From Marchantia polymorpha subsp. ruderalis (lineage: Eukaryota > Streptophyta > Marchantiopsida > Marchantiales > Marchantiaceae), in NCBI GenBank assembly GCA_037833965.1, contig AP031354.1:6798001-6862000 (forward strand): 64,000 nt of DNA. Reading direction: 5' to 3'. Shown here piece by piece: positions 42,247-53,590 of this stretch. Position 1 is the first letter of the stretch; every line of letters begins with the position of its first letter. Position numbers and translations under genes: made by a program. The notes under the pieces were generated by a model. It was not told where the DNA came from. It saw nothing but the letters and a program-made list of their open reading frames with translations, and did no database searches.

Positions 42247-45087
42247 TTACACGTGGTATTTCTTCAGACGCCATCCGTTCACGCGGGTGCCTAACCATTC
42301 TCCCGTCAGTTCTGCGAGTTGGATGGATCCATTTGGGAAAACTTCTATCACCTTGGAAGGTCCCATCCACCTCAAGTGGAGCTTGCCTGGAAATCTAGCA
42401 TGTCTGCTATCGTATAGCAGAGCCAAGTCGCCCTTCTCCAGCAGTACTGGTTTGAGCCTTCGATCGTACTTCTCCTTCCGCCTGAGTTGTAATTGCTTTG
42501 TTCGATCTTCGGCCTCTTGACGTCTTTCCTCCAGTGCCATTACCTCTTGCAGTCGATATGCCAGACTTTCCTCCGCGTCCAGCCGTCTCTGATCTAAGGT
42601 CCTCTTGGTAGGTATCTCGAATTCGATGGGTAAAATCGGATGTTGCCCATAAACTAGAAAGTAAGGTGTTTGCCTGGTGGTGACTTTTTCTGCCGTTCTA
42701 TATGCCCATAAGGCGGCCGGTAGCTTGGTGTCCCAGTCATGAGCATGGTTTACAGTCACCTTGAGGAGTATCTTACAGAGTAATCCATTGGACTTCTCTG
42801 TCAGACCATTTGCCTTGGGGTTGTATGGAGTAGTCTTCCGATGCTTAATCTGGAAGTGCCGCGTCAAACTTTCTATCACCTGATTCAGAAAGTGCGTTCT
42901 CCTGTCACTGACTATTTCTAGGGGGCACCCGTAGCGTGTGATGATTGATTCGAATAGGAACCGTGCTACTGCGGCTGCGTCGTCGTGCCTTGTGGCCTCT
43001 GCCTCCACCATCTTGGTCGCATAGTCTGTTGCTACCAATATGTAGCGCCTGCGCGTGCCTTTAGTGACAGGTTGTATTGGTCCCACGAAGTCGATCCCCC
43101 ATTTTTCAAATGGTGCCAATGGCATGATTGGTGTAAGAGGCCATCTCGTGGTCGGAGTCGGCCTCCCCGTCCTCTGGCAGCTGTCGCATTTGCGAACGTA
43201 GTCGTGTACATCTTTGAACATCGTCGGCCACCAGTATCCTGCATTCACAATTTTGGTCACTGTATTTCGGGTGGCGTAGTGACCACCAGCGTCTTCTGTG
43301 TGCATGGCTTTGACAACTCGCGGGACTTCAGACTCCTCTAGACATCTGCACAGCCTCTCGTCTGCCATTTTCTTGAACAAGACCCCCTGTTGAAGCTGGT
43401 AAGGTCCCGCTTTATGAACGAAGACTGTGCGCTACTCCGCATCCAATCCTTCCGGACATTGGAGTGTGAGCAGAAACCTGTATAAGTCCGCGTACCTGGA
43501 CTCATGGCTGGCGGACAACTGAAAAAGTTGTTCGTCGGGAAAATCATCCACTACTTCCTCCTCTATGGGTTCGGTCCATAGTCGGGAGAGGTAGTCCGCG
43601 TTCTCATGGTGAACGCCTTTCCGTGTCTGTACAGTGTAGGTGAATTCCTGCAGCAGTAGTACCCACCTGGCAATTCGTCCGGACAGATCCGCTTTCTTCA
43701 CCAGGTGCTGTAAGGCGTAATGATCTACATGAAACACGAACTCATAGCAGATCAAATAATGTCGTAACTTCTTACACGAGTACACCATTCCCAACGCCTC
43801 CCTCTCAGTTGTCGTGTACTTCTTCTCTGCTGCTGACAACTGACGACTCGCGAAGTAAATCGGGTAGTCCTTCTTGTTGTCGTCCTTCTGACTGAGAACC
43901 ACCCCGATTGCAAACGCCGACGTGTCTACATAGACATGGAAAGGTCTGTTCCAATCCGGATTTCTCAGAACCGGAGCAGTCGTCAGTTTGGCTTTGAGCG
44001 TTTCAAAGGCCAGCTGTTGCTCTTTGCCCCACACATAGGGTTCCTCCTTCTTAAGCAGCTTCGTCAGATCGGCTGCCAAGATGGCGTACATATTTATGAA
44101 CCGTCGGTAATAACCCACATGGCCAAGGAAGGCCCTCAACTCACGCAGATTCGTTGGCGGCTGAAGTTCGAGAATAATCTTCACCTTCTCTACATCCACT
44201 GCAATGCCATCGGACGAAACTCGGTGCCCCAGCAGGATTCCGCTGGTCATGAAGAAAAAACATTTCTCAGGGTGTAAGGACAAGCTGCTCTCCCTACATC
44301 TGTCGAACGTTTGCCGAAGATGGTTAAGGTGCTCCGACCTCTTACCGAAGACACAAAAGTCGTCGATGAAAATTTCTAGGAACTTCCTCAGTTGCTCTTG
44401 GAAGATGTTTGTCATCATCCGCTGGAACGTCGCTGGCGCGTTGCACAGACCGAACGGCATCTTGTGATAAGCATAGGTTCCCCAGTCGGTCGTGAAGGTT
44501 GTTTTGTCCTTGTCCTGTTCCCTGATGGACACCTGGTTGTAGCCGGAGAATCCGTCTAGGAAACTGTAGCATTCATGCCCTGCTACATGGTCCAAAATAG
44601 AGTCCGTGAAAGGAAGAGGGTGATGGTCCTTCCTCGTTGCTGCGTTCAGCTTTCGGAAGTCCTGGCATACCCGGATCTTACCTGTCAGTTTCTTGGGCAC
44701 GATCACGATAGGCGACACCCACTCGCTACTGAGTACCGGGTAGATGATTCCTGCGCTCAGGTACTTATCGATTTCGTCCTTCACCAATAATGAATATTTT
44801 GGGTTGAGCCTGTATTGGCGTTGGCGAACCGGAACTGCCTCGTCCAACAAGTCGATCCTGTGCTCTCCATACCTTGCAGGTATGCCTTTCATGTCTTCAA
44901 TCTTCCATGCGAAGACATCCTCATACTGGCGAAGAAACGCCTGTACCCTGTTCAACTCTTCTCCTTGTACCTGGCTTGACACCTTCAAGCCTTTACCTGG
45001 ACTGAGTTGCAGTTCGCAGCAATCACTCGGGTCAACAATCCCCTCTGTGTGACTGATCTCGCTTCTGCCCAGTCCGGCTGCTAGTTG
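42247..45087 (-). pseudogene. pol: E3 pol (RT-RNase H-integrase), one nonsense
   Basis: This is the best-preserved pol in the window: 947 codons in one frame, with a single TAG at 43432-43434 replacing the Gln codon of DAEQRTVF, between RNase H and integrase. RT active site FIDD at 44370-44359. RNase H retains YVDTSAFAIG, TTTEREALG and HVDHYALQ. Integrase retains H-x6-H, CDSCQ and the D,D,E residues. It ends GEWLGTRVNGWRLKKYHV. The overall layout and the EIFIDDFCVFG region resemble plant Athila-type elements (from memory). A phylogeny would be needed to place it. Confidence 0.94.
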
Positions 45088-45090
45088 CTA
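45082..45090 (-). promoter_or_regulatory. Stop-codon readthrough site, gag-PR/pol (E3)
   Basis: GAA-TAG-CAA-CTA on the minus strand with TAG at 45090-45088, identical to the other three elements and in the same frame as pol. Confidence 0.8.
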
Positions 45091-47909
45091 TTCCTCATCC
45101 GGATACACCTCGTCTCCTTCCTCCTCAATGGAGCAGCAAGTGACGTAGCCCACAAATTCCTCCGACGTTTCGGTCTCTGAAGTGCATGATGAGCTGGTCT
45201 CCCCTCCGGTTGTGTAACCGGAGGTGGTGGAAGGTGTTTCGCCCTCATGGGGTACTTTGGTCCACGGTACGGTAATGACAGTCGGAGGGTCCGCAGGGCT
45301 ACGGAACTGTAATCTCTTCCTACTCCAGTCACACCTTGCTTTGGCATCGTATAGCCACGGTCTGCCAAGCAGCACATCATAACCTTTCTTCATCAGAGGT
45401 TGCAGTATTATGTAGGACAGTTGAAAGTCCACTCCTCCAATGTTGGTTCTCACATTGCTCAACATTCCTAGTGGCATTCTGCGTGTTTGATCGGCCAGTC
45501 GCAATACTCGGGATGTAGGCTCGAAGGTCTGGAACCCCAAGGAGTTCGCTGTCTCCTCGGTCATGATATTCACGCCCGAGCCGGAGTCCACTGGTACCTT
45601 CTGTATGACGCAGCCTCCGATCTCTACTTCGATCTCTGGAGGTCCCAGGTCTCCTCCTTCCACTCTGTACACAGCCGGAAGTTTCTCTTTTCGGGGTTTG
45701 CGTGGTCGGCGCAACGAAAGCATCAGCATCCTTCTGTACGTCTTATTGTCTTCCAACAACTGGTGGAAGGAAATATTTGCCCTCTGGCTCCCCATGTCTT
45801 CCACTATGTTGTAGGGAGTGTTGGAAGTCACAGCCGGAAGCTTCCCTGTACTCGCGGTCGGAAGTGGTGTAGGGGGCCTAACCGCCTTCCGGTCGTCGGA
45901 TGTCATTCCGGCGCCCAGTGCTTCCTTGATGAGGTGACTCACCTCATCTTTGATGTCCGGAAGGTAATCTCGAGTCCGGGACTCTTCCGAATACCTGTCC
46001 GCCTTTTCTGAGTTCCGCTCCGGCTGGATGTTTCTCATAGCCGGAGGTGTACTTGACGTTCTCCTTTGGTCTTCTCTAACTTCTTTAGACTTCCTCCTCT
46101 CTTCCCTACGCTTGAGGCGGCGAGTGTCCTCGTGGCCTTCTCCTCTCTTCTTCGAACTTCGGGTTTCTACCCGACCGCACATTACTTCTGGCCATACTTC
46201 GTTTCCTTCAGCTGGGTCCAGACTCAGTTCTACCTGGTTGACCTGCACCTCTTCCTTTCCAGGTGTTGATACGAAACGCACGGCTGGCCTAGGGAGCTGG
46301 GGCTGATCACATTCGGCTACTGTATGTCCGGACTTCTTGCAATTGCTGCACAACGGTGCATACCCCATTGGCTTCCTGGGGTGGGGACAGCTTGGCGCGT
46401 AATGCCCCATGTCTCCGCAGTTGTAGCAACCATCGAATTGTGGTCGAGGTCGGTTGTGATTGCCTGGAGGTGCCATGCGTCGTGGTGGGAGTGTACCCGC
46501 CATTTCCCTCGGAACATAGCGCGGTATATGCACCGGTGGGTTCGGAGTTGTAGCTGGAGCTGTCTGTACCGAGTAGGCGGTGTCCTCAACCTGCTCAGCA
46601 TAATACATAGGTGGCTCAGCATAATACATGGGGTTCTCCCACTGGGTGCCCATTCGACCGCATTCACTGGGTAAGATGGCCGCGCGGACATGCACTCTGT
46701 GTTGGCATGTCCCACCTGTCCGCACGTAGTACACCAGAGATTCGCTCGTTGTCTCGCAGGTGATTTACGTCGGTCTTGGCCTCCCACTACATGAACTTTC
46801 AGGTCCGCAAAGTTCTTCACCAGGTTGTCTACCTTGGCTGCGATGTCCCCTTGAGTCTTCACTGGGATTCCCTTACCTCGATCCTTCTTCTTGATCGCAC
46901 TGCGTTTCTTCTTCCGTCTTTCTTCTTCTGAAGATGACGAGTCCTCTTCCTCTTCCGAGGAAGAACTTGATTCAGATGAGCTTGATTCTTCTGTCAAGGA
47001 AGGCGAGTTCCTTCTCTTCCGACGTCCGCCTTGCGACTTCTTCTTCGTCGACCGTCGGTCGCGTCTTCGAGTGTCAAGGGTTGATGTCTCAAAGGTCTCC
47101 GCGGAAGCTATCACATCTTGGATTGTGTCAGTCTTGCCTCTCCTACAGAAGGTCTCCATTTCTCTTGAGAGCCCTGTCACATACCAATCCACTGCCTGTT
47201 GTACCGAGTATGGTTCTCCCGGGCCTGTCTTCGGAATTCAATCTAGGAGGTCTTGGAATCTCTCAGTGTAGTCTCGAAGATTCTCCTTCCGCTCGCGTCG
47301 AAGATTTCGAAGCCGGGTCAAAACTCGACTGTCATATCCGAGTTCGCGGAACCGCCTCAGAAACTTTTCCTTGAGCTGAGCCCAGGTCCGGATGCCAGTG
47401 GGGTCGGTGCTCTCATGGTTGTACCAGCTACGCGCTCGTCTGCGTAGCAGGCTAGGAAAGATTCGTAGTCTGTCTTCATCACTGGTCTCACGATTGGCGA
47501 TGGAGACAGACTCGAAGAGCTTTATGTATGAATCTGCATCATCGTCGTCGCCCGTTCCCGTGTATCTTGGATACTAATGTTTGGTGGTAGGTTGGGAAAA
47601 CACCTGGCGGAGATTGGCTTGATGTTCTGCCATCGGTGATCCTGTCGACGGACTGATCCTAGGTTGGCCAAACTCAGGAAGAGTTCCTGTCGGAGGGATG
47701 TCCAATAGAACTGTTAGCTCAATGCTCTCGGTAGGTGAACTGGAACGCCTTTGTCTTCCAGTAGTCGGTGATGGCGATCTTTCTGCAGAGTCCTCACCGG
47801 GAGTCTTCTTTTTAGTTCGCCGTTTTGTTTCCACGGCTTTTTCTGAATCTCGACGGAGTTTCCGTGTGGCTCTCGCACTCAGGTTTCCCACACTATCGCT
47901 CGTCGACAT
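45088..47909 (-). pseudogene. gag: E3 gag-protease, decayed
   Basis: Start MSTSDSVGNLSARATRK at 47909, followed by a Ser/Arg-rich N terminus, capsid core, Ser/Glu stretch, three zinc knuckles and a protease (VDSGSGVNIM). Lesions relative to E4: a TAG at 47574-47576 (in the GYE.C/SYPRYTG region), a TGA near 47,240, and a single-base loss near 46,645, where E4 reads cactgcggtgcc. The last shifts the frame between the first and second zinc knuckle. The 548-codon C-terminal part is open and ends at the readthrough TAG. Confidence 0.9.
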
Positions 47910-47952
47910 TCACCGAGCATTGCTGCTCAAGTATTCTGGTGTTGACGCACTG

Positions 47953-47970
47953 TCCCCGGCAGCGGCGCCA
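47953..47970 (-). other. Primer binding site of E3
   Basis: TGGCGCCGCTGCCGGGGA on the minus strand, identical to the E1 site and 22 nt from the LTR border at 47993. Confidence 0.86.
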
Positions 47971-48887
47971 AAAAGAAGTTGTCGGCTCCTTATGTAATAA
48001 CCCACCAAAGGCTAAAACTGCAGTATGGTGGTAAAAAGATCGAACCCACAGGGACAGAGGCAACACACAGAGTAAAAGTGTCACGTTTAACAGACTTTTG
48101 TAGAGTTTGAATTCTAGGCGACTGTCACTCCCAGAAATACTGCAGTGCTCGACTCGGAGGCTCGACTCGGAGGAGGATCTCAACTCGGAGGATGCTCGGA
48201 GGATGCACGGTACAGCTTGGTCACTCAACACACACACACACACACCTGAAACTGGCAAAAAGCACAACTCGGAGGTCGGTCAGGACCTCCGCTTCGGATT
48301 TCAGGAGGAAAGTGTCTCGTAAGTTCACTCAGAGGTTCTGCAGGAAGTGCCTCCCACTCCGGCTTTTACTGCCCTTCCGCCAGGAACTAGCGGGGGTACC
48401 CGGACTGGACTTCTCACTTCGGAACGAAGCCTCTACGTACGCCGTGGACGTCACTCTCGACTATCACACAAAACGCAGGGAGTGCAGACCCGACTGAGAA
48501 CTTACTGAAAACACGATCCAGTAACACACACACAACCTGAATTACAAACCAAGGTTTACACGAAGTAATGAAACTTCACATTGGCATTCAGGGGAAACTT
48601 CCCGTAGGAGTACAATCAGGATATGTCACTCGAAGGAGTAAGGGGGAACTGTTCAAGTATCTAACTCGCAGCCGGCTCTGAGCATCAGAAATCACCCGCA
48701 GGTGCAGATCCGCACTACTCAAGTCTCTAACCGGGTACTAGCTCTGAACATTCAGCCGAAGGCCTTCAACTACAACATACGGTAACTTCGCTATGCTGCA
48801 GCTTCTCTACGTGGTGCCAGGACCAAAATGCACAAACACGCCAAGAAAGTGAGTTCCTGATCTGCACTTCCGAAACTGGAAGAGTCC

Positions 48888-48916
48888 CAAGGCAAAACGC
48901 CTTGATGTATTTTATA
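48888..48916 (-). promoter_or_regulatory. LTR core promoter: TATA box plus hairpin (E3 5' LTR)
   Basis: TATAAA at 48916-48911 and hairpin CAAGGC/GCCTTG at 48904-48888 on the minus strand. The spacer between them differs slightly (ATACATCAAGG) from other copies. Confidence 0.65.
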
Positions 48917-48949
48917 CCCTCAAAAGATCCTAACTAGCACTACGCTATC

Positions 48950-51504
48950 CTATCTACTACTCGCAGCATCTGCGCGAAACCAAACTACTCTACTGCACTC
49001 AGCAGATCCGGTGCTGCGCCTCCTGCGCGCCGGACTGCTCCGCTTACTATCTCTACCTTGCCAGTCTTCCGACCGGCTGCGTAACCCCAGGCGTCGGAGC
49101 GCTGTGGTGACTTCCGACTGCAAGTGCGCCATAGTGTTGCGCGCACCCGACAAGAAGGTTTCTAATTTTCTCGCCACTCGCCGCCGACTCCGACTGTCAC
49201 CTTCCGTCAGTGCCGCCGCCCGAAGCTCGAACTCCTTGAGTGTGATCCTCTCTTGAGCTGCCACCTCCCATTGGGTGTATCCTTTTAGACAACGAGTCAC
49301 CCGTGCCGCCAACTCTCCTCGCGCCCTGCAGCTGCTCTCCACCTCGGCCAGCTGCATTTCTAATCCCGCACGTTGTGCCCTCAAATCCGAGCACTCGGAT
49401 TGCAAGTTGCACAACAACTCCTCATCCTCCTTGCGGGCCCTTTGACTTTCTTCTAAGGCGCGCGTCTGGCGCGCAAGCTCGGCTGCTAGGACTTTGTTCT
49501 GTCTCCGCTCCTCCTGCAGTTCCGACTCGATCTTTGCCCGAATTAGTTCGGCATCCGCTGACTTTTCGTCGCCGCATCCTCCCTCTACTGCTGCAAGGCT
49601 TGGTATAGCTTCTGTGTGACCGCCAGGTGTTGTCGGAGGGCGGTGTTCCTATCCACATATACTCCGCACCTAGAGGCCCACCTTGCCACCTTGCTCCTCG
49701 TCCTTCGCCTGATAGTCTCCACATAAGACTGCGGTTTTAAGGCACTTGCGTATTTGGATGTCTTGCGATCTAGATATCGCAGGAGTGGAACTATCTGTTC
49801 GCACAGCACCCCTGTTGGCGTTTTCTGCACCGAATCCTCTTCTTGCTCTTCCGAGCTCGTCTCATCCTCAGTCTCGAGGATTTCAGTCGCCACCGAATCC
49901 CTTGGCGACTCCCTGGAACTGTGGCGCGCAGCAGCTTCCGCTGCGACTGCTGCTCCACTGCCTGCTAAAATATCCAGGGCAGTGGGAGATCCCACTGCTT
50001 GAGCCCCTGTTCCGGCTTGATCTTCGGTTTGTGAAGGGGTCGACGCCGCAGTGACTTTTGTCACTCTTGATCCGCCCGCTTCTGCTGCCTGTCCTTCCGG
50101 CGCAATCTGCGCGGAAGGTGTCCTTGCTGAAGGTGCGTCCGCCGAAGGCGTCCGCACACTCGTCGTTGGCCCCATCCGTCGCGCAGTCGGCGAATCCGGC
50201 TGACTCTCTGTTGTCCGACTCGCAGTCGGCCGACCGGCAGTTGTCCGACTGGGAGTCGGATACACCCTGCGCGTCTTGACTCCACTTGGCCTGCTTGTTG
50301 GTGGCGTTCTTCCAGAAGTGCCTTCCGCCGAAGACGACCCTCTGAGGATTGTTGGCTCGTCAGCCAAACTCTCTTCTGCTTCCGGCCTGCTGTCCGGTTC
50401 AACGCGCCGTTCAGTTGGCCTTCCTTCCGCTTGTCGACCTTCAGTCATCCGACTCGCAGTCGGCCGGCTGTCAGTCCGTCCATCTCCTCCCGAAGGCCGT
50501 GGTGCCTTCTGTGCAGAGGTTTCTGCCGTCTTCCCTAGAATCTGAGCGATTATCTCTTCCTGTGTGAGATTCCGCCGGGTCGGAGTTCGCCTGGTCTCCT
50601 CAGTAACAGTTGGCATTTTGCGTGCCCTCTGTTTTGGTCGACTGTGAGGCTCGGGGGTGGGCCGACCACGAGTCGGCGCAGCTGGCACTTCCGGCTGCCT
50701 GTCCTCAGGTCTCTCATCCCACTTCCGCTTTCGCGGAATGCGCTCACTTCGACGTTCTTCTGCTGCTCTTGCTGGAGCCGGAGCCGGAGGCGTACTGGCA
50801 GGTTCCTCGTCCGGATCCGTGTCTACTTCGGCCTCCCTCGAATATCTACCTGGATAAGTCCGGGTCAGCTGCGGAAACCGAGTTTTCTCAGCATTCGTCA
50901 AACATCCCATCGCCCGGTAAAACACGATTAAGTAAGGCGATAGATGATTGAGCGTTCCTCCCCTCTCTTCTTGCGCATGTTGGCGCGTCACCTTCCACAG
51001 GAGCCGTGCCCAATGCACCGGAGCTCCTGACAACACTAGCTCCACAAACTCTACCTGCCAACCATGCATGTAAGCGGTCTTGGTCGGTTGCAATATCTGC
51101 AGCAATGCCGTCGCGACATTTCTCCGCAATCGATCCTTGTAATCCCGTGTCCGGAAACCGTTCTTGGGATGTCTAGCCACCTTGAAGAGCTCATTGTAAG
51201 AGACTTCTTCCTCCTGGGACACCTTCACGCTGTCGGCCTCGAAGAGGAGATCCCCTTCCTCGCCGGCACACCTGCCCAACACCTGCGCCCAATTGCAAAT
51301 GTCCCATCTCTCTGGGTGTGGGCGAAATCCGCGAGAAGGCTTGTGTCTCTCTTGCAGATACTCGCGCACCATCTCCGGACATGTCCAATTCCACCCCCAT
51401 AGAAGAAAATCGAGCTTCAGCCTCAACAGCACATCTTGAAATGCGCGTAGACCGATCTGCGGCACCCTGAGTGGAGACACTCGCAGCTGGGGAACCTTCG
51501 ACAT
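48950..51504 (-). pseudogene. U3 ORF in E3 5' LTR, frameshift and nonsense
   Basis: ATG at 51504-51502 (SKVPQLRVSPLRVPQ). N-terminal domain, linker and IVPLLRYLDRKTSKYASALKP block are intact and nearly identical to A1. One base is missing near 49,558 (gcatccgctgac instead of gcatccgcctgac). A nearby Gln codon is a TAG (49585-49587). The coiled-coil end and basic tail continue in the other frame to the normal stop. Only these two small lesions separate it from the 851-aa copies, so the insertion is young. Confidence 0.88.
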
Positions 51505-52086
51505 TGCGTTGCCTGTACACACAAACGTTTTCCCTTTCGCTCGCTCTCTCACAATCGCCACTGCGCGTCGGTCACTCAAGCACTGACTGCTCACTCTCTC
51601 TGCGCTCGTTCAAGATCGCTACTCACAATTCTTTCAAGGTCCGCCAAGATCCTTGCGCAACTCGTCTCCGCACTCTCTACTCTCACTGCAGGTCGCTCCG
51701 CCCTTGCGCGTAATCTTGGAACTGGAAATCGCAAAGTCAAGAATGAGAGAATGAGACTGGAGCGCAGTCTTTTCTTCTCCGATTTCAAGAACGTCCAACG
51801 TTCTTACTGGTTGCAACGTACGCAGCCGGCTATACGGCTTAACGGTTCGTCCTTTGCATGCGCGAATTCACATCTCCGCATTGCGCGCATTCGCATGCTT
51901 AAACGTTGAATTCTCCCGCCGCCGCCACCTTCCGGACTCGAGTCCGCTGCAGGGTATACGTCGGCCCTATTGTCTTTTCCTAACCTGCCCTTCTCCGGAG
52001 GCGTGTCGCCGCTGGTGCGTTCATTATCCGTCGGCGCCTTGCTGGAGGCGCACATCCAGCCGGAGCGAATTACGCCGGCGCGCAGT

Positions 52087-52091
52087 CGTAC
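52087..52091. repeat. Target site duplication of B3 (left copy, cgtac)
   Basis: cgtac at 52087-52091 and again at 57486-57490. Removing B3 and one copy restores the leader sequence seen in A1 near 3,790. Confidence 0.95.
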
Positions 52092-53590
52092 TGTGGTACC
52101 CCACTTTTGGCAATTTTGAGAAAATTAAAACATTTTTTGGAAAACTGTACCCTGGCAGCATTGTAAATAGCCTTCGGTACATCAAAACAGAGTGAATCCG
52201 GAAGATCGCGGGGATTCTCGAGGGATCTTGTAGAATCTGGGATTTGGGGTGCCGCAGCAAGCACAGGCACCACCCTCCCTGCGAGCTCCGCAGTTAGGAT
52301 CTCTACGGCGCAAGGCGCAAAACCCGCCTTCGGAGGTTGCGGCCGCGGCTGTAGGGAAACCCCCGTAATTAGGTAAACCCTCGGGCGCCTTGACCAAGTT
52401 AGGGTCCGGTTGGAAAGAGCTCGACGCGCTGATTCTAACGAGCCCAAGAGCGCTTGGAACGGACGAGGACTTAGGGAGTTATCGCTACTGGAAGAAACGG
52501 AGGCGGTCGCCTACGGCGGAAGGAGTTCGCCACCGGCGCGAATTCCGCCTACGCGGAAGGGGGATTCAAGTTTTGTCCTATGCGCGGACGAAGGCGTTCG
52601 CCTGTGCACAGGCGAAGTAGGGTTAGGGAAGGCGCGAAGTCCGCCTACGCACAGGCGTTCGCCTGTGCACAGGCACTTCGGCGTCGGCGGGAAATCCGCC
52701 TTGGGCCCTAGAAATGCGCCTTGTGAGGTAGAAAGTGTACGGCGCCTTCCGCGCCAGCGCAGCGCAGCGTACGTCGGAAGAGCCGCCAGAGTAATCCAAT
52801 AGGTACGGACCGTGCGGACGGCACGGGTGGATGCGCTCTTGGACGGACGGAGTTGCGGCGGCGGAAGCGCCGACAGAGAGACAAGGAACGGACAGACTGG
52901 ACGGAGACGGCTGACCACGGTCAACGCCTTCCGCGCCAGCGCAGCGCCGCGGACGGAGTTCGCCTGCGCACAGGCGAACGCCTGTGCACAGGAGGATGTT
53001 CAAGTTCCGCGCCGGCGGAGAATCCGCCGAGGCCCCTGCCTGCGCACAGGCAGGAGTTGAATTTTTGTCCGACATGCGGACGCACGCGTCAAGGCAGAAG
53101 GAGATTGGCCGAAGGGCGGTACGAACAAGTGTACCGCGCAAGGCGGAAAACTCGCCTTCGGCGCTACGCCCCCATGTCCGCAGGGTGACACGCTCGCGGA
53201 GTTCAAATCCGCCAATTCGAGCGTGAGAGTTTAATCGACGACGGCGGAGCGTGAAGCCGCGCGTGAGAGCGAAGACCGTTCCAGCGTACAGCCGGCGCGG
53301 CCATCAAGTGAGACGTTCTTCACGACCAAGAGACGACCATGACCTTCGACCGGGCGGCGCAGAGCGTCCCATTCTTGAATTCGCGATTCCAATCTCTTGT
53401 GCGCGCTGCGCGCATCCATCTGCTGGCTGCTGACCATTCTCGTCGTCGTCGCACAGGAGATTTCTTGTTGATTGAGGGAGAAGTGAGTGCGCGTGATTTG
53501 GAATTGAGAGCGATTAGAGTTTGCCGAGAGAGAAAGAAACGCGGACAGTGCGGAAGTAGAATGAGCGGGCGGGCGAACCCCAGGAACGCA

